Part shown: positions 15,471 to 18,273 of the stretch, in pieces | Position numbering within the stretch: position 1 is the stretch's first letter | How the letters are laid out: each line of letters begins with the position of its first letter | DNA from: CANLWN01 sp039815505 | GTDB lineage: Bacteria > Bacteroidota > Bacteroidia > Flavobacteriales > Flavobacteriaceae | Direction of reading: 5' to 3' | Length of the DNA: 18,273 nt | NCBI GenBank assembly: GCA_039815505.1 | Contig: JBCBZE010000028.1 | Location: 1 to 18,273, forward strand | Made by a program: the position numbers and the translations under genes | Notes under the pieces: model-generated | Seen by the model: the letters and a program-made list of their open reading frames with translations, nothing else | Told to the model about the DNA's origin: nothing | The model's database searches: none

Positions 15471-16358
15471 CTAAAATTTCATTTTTTCATTTTTGTCCCA
15501 AAGCCCCCAATAGGCCCCAACATCACCTTCGGCACCTACTTTCCAAGATTCATCAAAAGAAGAAAAATAGAATACGTCAATATTATCTTCCTCTGACCAT
15601 TTTTGGGTATTCATGAAATATTTTAATGCATTTTCATGGGACGGGAACGCTCCTTCAAGACTGGTTCCTTGGCTTGGCCATCCGGTTTCGGAAACAATTA
15701 TCTTTTTACCATTGGCCACTTTTAACACCCTTTGGTACATATCTTTCATATACAATAAGGAATAGTCCATATCACAACCTTCCCAAAAAGGATAACAATT
15801 GGCTAGAATAACATCACAGGCTTCGGTTATTCTTTGGCGCTCCGTAAACTCGTAATAAGCGTCAACGTAACCAACGGGAACATCTGGCACCGCTTGCTTT
15901 ACCTGATGCATAAAATCCAATAGCTCATCTTCGGTTAAATCGCCCCGTAGCATAACTTCATTGCCAACGGCGGCTATGTCAACATATCCTTCACCGGCCA
16001 ATTCAATAAGATTTTCAACTTCTTGCTTGTTAATTTTTGGGTCGTCCCCCAGCCAAGCCCCGACCATGGTTTTTATTCCATATTCCTTAGCGATACGTGG
16101 AATAGCTTCATTACCTTCCGTACACGAAAAAGAACGTATCCATTTGGTGAACGGTTCAATGATTTCCATTCTTCTACGTATTTGGTCTTCCGTAATCTGA
16201 TCACCCGGATTTTGGCCTTCTACATAGGGACTGAAACACAATCCGTGTACGCCACCCTCTAAAACACGTTTACATAGACTTTCTAGTTCCCTAGTAGTTT
16301 TACCTGCATAGTCCAGTGCAGCCAATGCCAAATATTTTTCTTTTCTAGATGAAGACAT
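15471..16358 (-). CDS. Glycoside hydrolase family 17 beta-1,3-glucanase, leaderless
   Basis: 295 residues forming a TIM-barrel GH17 enzyme. Family members cut beta-1,3-glucans such as laminarin. The acid/base E134 is in AAVGNEVMLRGD and the nucleophile E224 is in IIVSETGWPSQG, both classic GH17 signatures. FSPYVEGQNPGDQ (42-54) and FYFSSFDESWK (263-273) are barrel-end motifs. The N-terminus MSSSRKEKYLALAALDYAG lacks a signal peptide or lipobox, so I infer a cytoplasmic enzyme acting on imported oligosaccharides. It is last in a - strand unit, 43 bases after the sugar symporter gene. Endo or exo action, or transglycosylation, cannot be told from sequence alone. Confidence 0.9.
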   Translation of the reverse strand: MSSSRKEKYLALAALDYAGKTTRELESLCKRVLEGGVHGLCFSPYVEGQNPGDQITEDQIRRRMEIIEPFTKWIRSFSCTEGNEAIPRIAKEYGIKTMVGAWLGDDPKINKQEVENLIELAGEGYVDIAAVGNEVMLRGDLTEDELLDFMHQVKQAVPDVPVGYVDAYYEFTERQRITEACDVILANCYPFWEGCDMDYSLLYMKDMYQRVLKVANGKKIIVSETGWPSQGTSLEGAFPSHENALKYFMNTQKWSEEDNIDVFYFSSFDESWKVGAEGDVGAYWGLWDKNEKMKF

Positions 16359-16401
16359 AACGTTGGTTTAAATTGTACTATTTTAATTTTTCAAATTTAG
16401 G

Positions 16402-17967
16402 CTAAAGTTCCCCCCTTCGCCTCACTAATTCAGCTTTAATTTCTTTGGCCCTACTTTCACTAAGACTGTACTTCCACATTACCCAAATAGCAAGCGCAGC
16501 TGTGATTGATGGCACCAGGATATCCGCTATTCTAAGATTGTTCATAGTCTCTACCGATTGTTCGGTAATATTGGGGTCAAATCCTACAATACTTAGGATG
16601 ACACCTCCCAAAACAAGTGCTATGGACTGGCCTATTTTAACCATTAGCCAATAAATGGCTCCAAAAGTACCTTCCTTTCTGGGCATACCGTTTTCCAATT
16701 CGTCCAAATCGCAGACATCAGCCGTCATGGACATCATTAAAGTAAATAACCCTCCCATTCCAAAGGCAAATAAAGGAATAGGTAAGAATACCAGCCACGG
16801 GACTTCACTTCCCGGGTCTATGCTAAACCAAGACATGCCAATACTATCGAGTACCGGGTTTAGCGATTCGAAAATGGAACCTACTCCGGAGTTTAAGCTT
16901 TTGCCCAATCCCGTTTGGTTAAATTCACTGTTCAACTCCTTATCAAACCCCCACCACTTTAAAAGATAGCCTACAATGGATAAAAAGGTCGAGATTATGA
17001 ACGCTTTTCTTTTCCCCCATTTGTTGGCCATTCTGGAGATGATCGGGATTACGATAAATGCCGTAATCATTGCATTAATAGTATTGAACCAAGCAGGCCA
17101 TGTGCCTGCGGCCTCATAACTACCATTATACATGTAAAAGACAATGATAAAAACCCCAAAGGCTGCTACCAATTGAAATCCGTTAAAAACTAAAAACGTA
17201 GCCCCGCATAATTTCATAAAAGGCTTGTTTTTTGAAACTTGAACAATTCCTGCAAATAGGTCTTTTAAATTTGCAGCTAGTGTTTTAAAATTAATTTCTT
17301 TTCGATTTTCCATGTTCGCCGAATCAATACCCTTACAAAATATAGCGGGTAAGATTCCAAAAACTATACACATGGCACCCACTATAAGGGCCATTGTTCG
17401 TACACCTTCGGTTTGTGTATTAAAGGTGTTCGAATCGGGTATAATTACATATAACCATGGCACGATCATCCACGCAATTTGCCCCATGGTATTGGAAAAA
17501 GCCATTAAGCGTGTACGCTCGTTATAATCAGATGTCATTTCATAGCCAAGACCGACCAAAGGTGTTGCAAACATGGTGTTGCCGATAAGGAATAACAGTT
17601 GAAGAACCATTACATGCCAAATAATATAGGATTGGGATGCATTATCATCTATTTGCCACATTAAGAAGAACAGTATACCACTTATGATGGCACCTATAAA
17701 AATATAGGGCCTTCTCCGTCCCCATTTAGATTTGGTATTATCGGAAATAAAACCCATTATAGGATCGGTAATCGAGTCGAAAATTCTTGGCAAACCCCCT
17801 AGAAGCCCTGCCCACAATGGATCAACACCCCATGCCGTTAATAAGAAGAATTGAATAAATACCCCTAGTGTACCCGGTAAAATATTCAATATAAAATGAC
17901 CTGCCCCAAAGGCGGATTTTTGCCCAACCGGGACTCTATCTTTTTTAGCTGTTTTTACATTTGACAT
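16402..17967 (-). CDS. GPH-type sugar:cation symporter (MFS)
   Basis: 521 residues with about twelve membrane helices. The segment after the second helix, FDSITDPIMGFISDNTKSKW (63-82) and then GRRRPY, is the signature of glycoside-pentoside-hexuronide:cation symporters. The family imports sugars or glycosides across the inner membrane with H+ or Na+. Residues about 341-389 form an unusually long hydrophilic segment between two helices, rich in Ser, Asn and Gly. ADVCDLDELENGMPRKEGTF (416-435) is the second GPH motif region. It sits 27 bases after the GH30 gene and 43 before the GH17 gene, so a glucan product is the likely cargo. The ATG at 17967 is clear. Confidence 0.92.
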   Translation of the reverse strand: MSNVKTAKKDRVPVGQKSAFGAGHFILNILPGTLGVFIQFFLLTAWGVDPLWAGLLGGLPRIFDSITDPIMGFISDNTKSKWGRRRPYIFIGAIISGILFFLMWQIDDNASQSYIIWHVMVLQLLFLIGNTMFATPLVGLGYEMTSDYNERTRLMAFSNTMGQIAWMIVPWLYVIIPDSNTFNTQTEGVRTMALIVGAMCIVFGILPAIFCKGIDSANMENRKEINFKTLAANLKDLFAGIVQVSKNKPFMKLCGATFLVFNGFQLVAAFGVFIIVFYMYNGSYEAAGTWPAWFNTINAMITAFIVIPIISRMANKWGKRKAFIISTFLSIVGYLLKWWGFDKELNSEFNQTGLGKSLNSGVGSIFESLNPVLDSIGMSWFSIDPGSEVPWLVFLPIPLFAFGMGGLFTLMMSMTADVCDLDELENGMPRKEGTFGAIYWLMVKIGQSIALVLGGVILSIVGFDPNITEQSVETMNNLRIADILVPSITAALAIWVMWKYSLSESRAKEIKAELVRRRGEL

Positions 17968-17994
17968 AATGGATGTGTATTTGTTAGTATTGGT

Positions 17995-18273
17995 TTATGA
18001 TTTTGAAATCATAATTGTTTGAATGGCTTTTGCATTTATCCGTATGTTGGTACTACGCTCTCCCAGCGATAGGGTTAAACTTTTAGCGTCATTTCCTTCA
18101 TTAAAGACTATTACCGCTATGGATCCATCTGGATTCTGTGCCGCTGTGGTCATCAAGGAATCGTCAGAATTCGTAAACCCGATGCGTACGGCACCTGGTC
18201 TAATGTATTTGCTGAAATGTGTTAGCGTATAATAAATAGGTGTAAAGTACACTTCATCTTTTTCTGGATCTAC
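17995..18273 (-). CDS. Glycoside hydrolase family 30, C-terminal end (5' part outside window)
   Basis: The last 92 residues, open to the window edge. The visible part, VDPEKDEVYFTPIYY followed by LTHFSKYIRPGAVRIG, is the typical join between barrel and C-terminal beta-sandwich in GH30 enzymes. The end (PDGSIAVIVFNEGNDAKSL) is the sandwich itself. A GTG at 18252 is internal and not a start. GH30 members of marine flavobacteria include exo-beta-1,6-glucosidases that remove laminarin side chains, but others act on glucosylceramide or xylan. The catalytic glutamates lie outside the window, so the specificity is an inference from the GH17 and GPH neighbours. A signal peptide cannot be judged. Confidence 0.87.
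   Translation of the reverse strand, partial: VDPEKDEVYFTPIYYTLTHFSKYIRPGAVRIGFTNSDDSLMTTAAQNPDGSIAVIVFNEGNDAKSLTLSLGERSTNIRINAKAIQTIMISKS

Noticed and set aside
1..18273. Mobile elements, CRISPR arrays, toxin-antitoxin or phage-defence genes
   Set aside because: No transposase, integrase, spaced direct repeats or defence-type domains were seen. The only long exact repeat I noticed is the tRNA-Glu pair.

Overview
The window looks like a chromosomal stretch of a marine-type member of the Flavobacteriaceae (Bacteroidota). The base composition is AT-rich. Several promoters fit the Bacteroidota pattern, a -7 box TAnnTTTG with or without a TTG-like -33 box, and strong Shine-Dalgarno sequences are scarce. 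Many proteins belong to families typical of this group: DUF4293 beside rho, DUF6503, DUF1599 followed by a DoxX/MauE-like protein, folP with a diadenylate cyclase, and a laminarin-type glucan locus. Almost everything is housekeeping. I see no transposon, phage, CRISPR array or clear island.

Layout, left to right. (1) 1-1027, + strand: the 3' end of prolyl-tRNA synthetase, two identical tRNA-Glu(UUC) genes, and rpsT (S20) closed by a strong hairpin terminator. (2) 1056-3371, - strand: a small orphan protein, a DUF2306 membrane protein, and a pair made of a lipoprotein and a seven-helix membrane protein of unknown function. (3) 3501-5821: rho (-) with a long charged insertion, divergent from a DUF4293 membrane protein (+). 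Each ends in its own terminator. (4) 5855-7315, - strand: a DUF6503 lipoprotein and a YfcE/MJ0936-type metallophosphoesterase. (5) 7407-9918, + strand: truA overlapping an MsbA-like ABC exporter. (6) 9953-11615, - strand: folP followed by the c-di-AMP synthase cdaA. (7) 11731-15382, + strand: a compact run of DUF1599 protein, DoxX/MauE-like protein, tpiA, prmA and clpS. (8) 15471-18273, - strand: GH30 (cut by the window edge), a GPH-type sugar symporter and a GH17 beta-glucanase, probably one operon for beta-1,3/1,6-glucan use.

How they fit together. Regions 1, 3, 5, 6 and 7 serve translation (ProRS, tRNA-Glu, S20, TruA, PrmA), transcription termination (Rho), N-degron proteolysis (ClpS), folate and c-di-AMP synthesis, and glycolysis (TpiA). 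The accessory part is region 8: GH30 would trim glucan, the symporter would import products and the leaderless GH17 would cut them further in the cytoplasm. This is an inference from families and gene order. The least understood parts are the lipoprotein and seven-helix pair (1945-3371) and the DUF1599 plus DoxX/MauE-like pair (11731-13375). I did not find a convincing wholly new system, and I rate most of the window as ordinary core genome.
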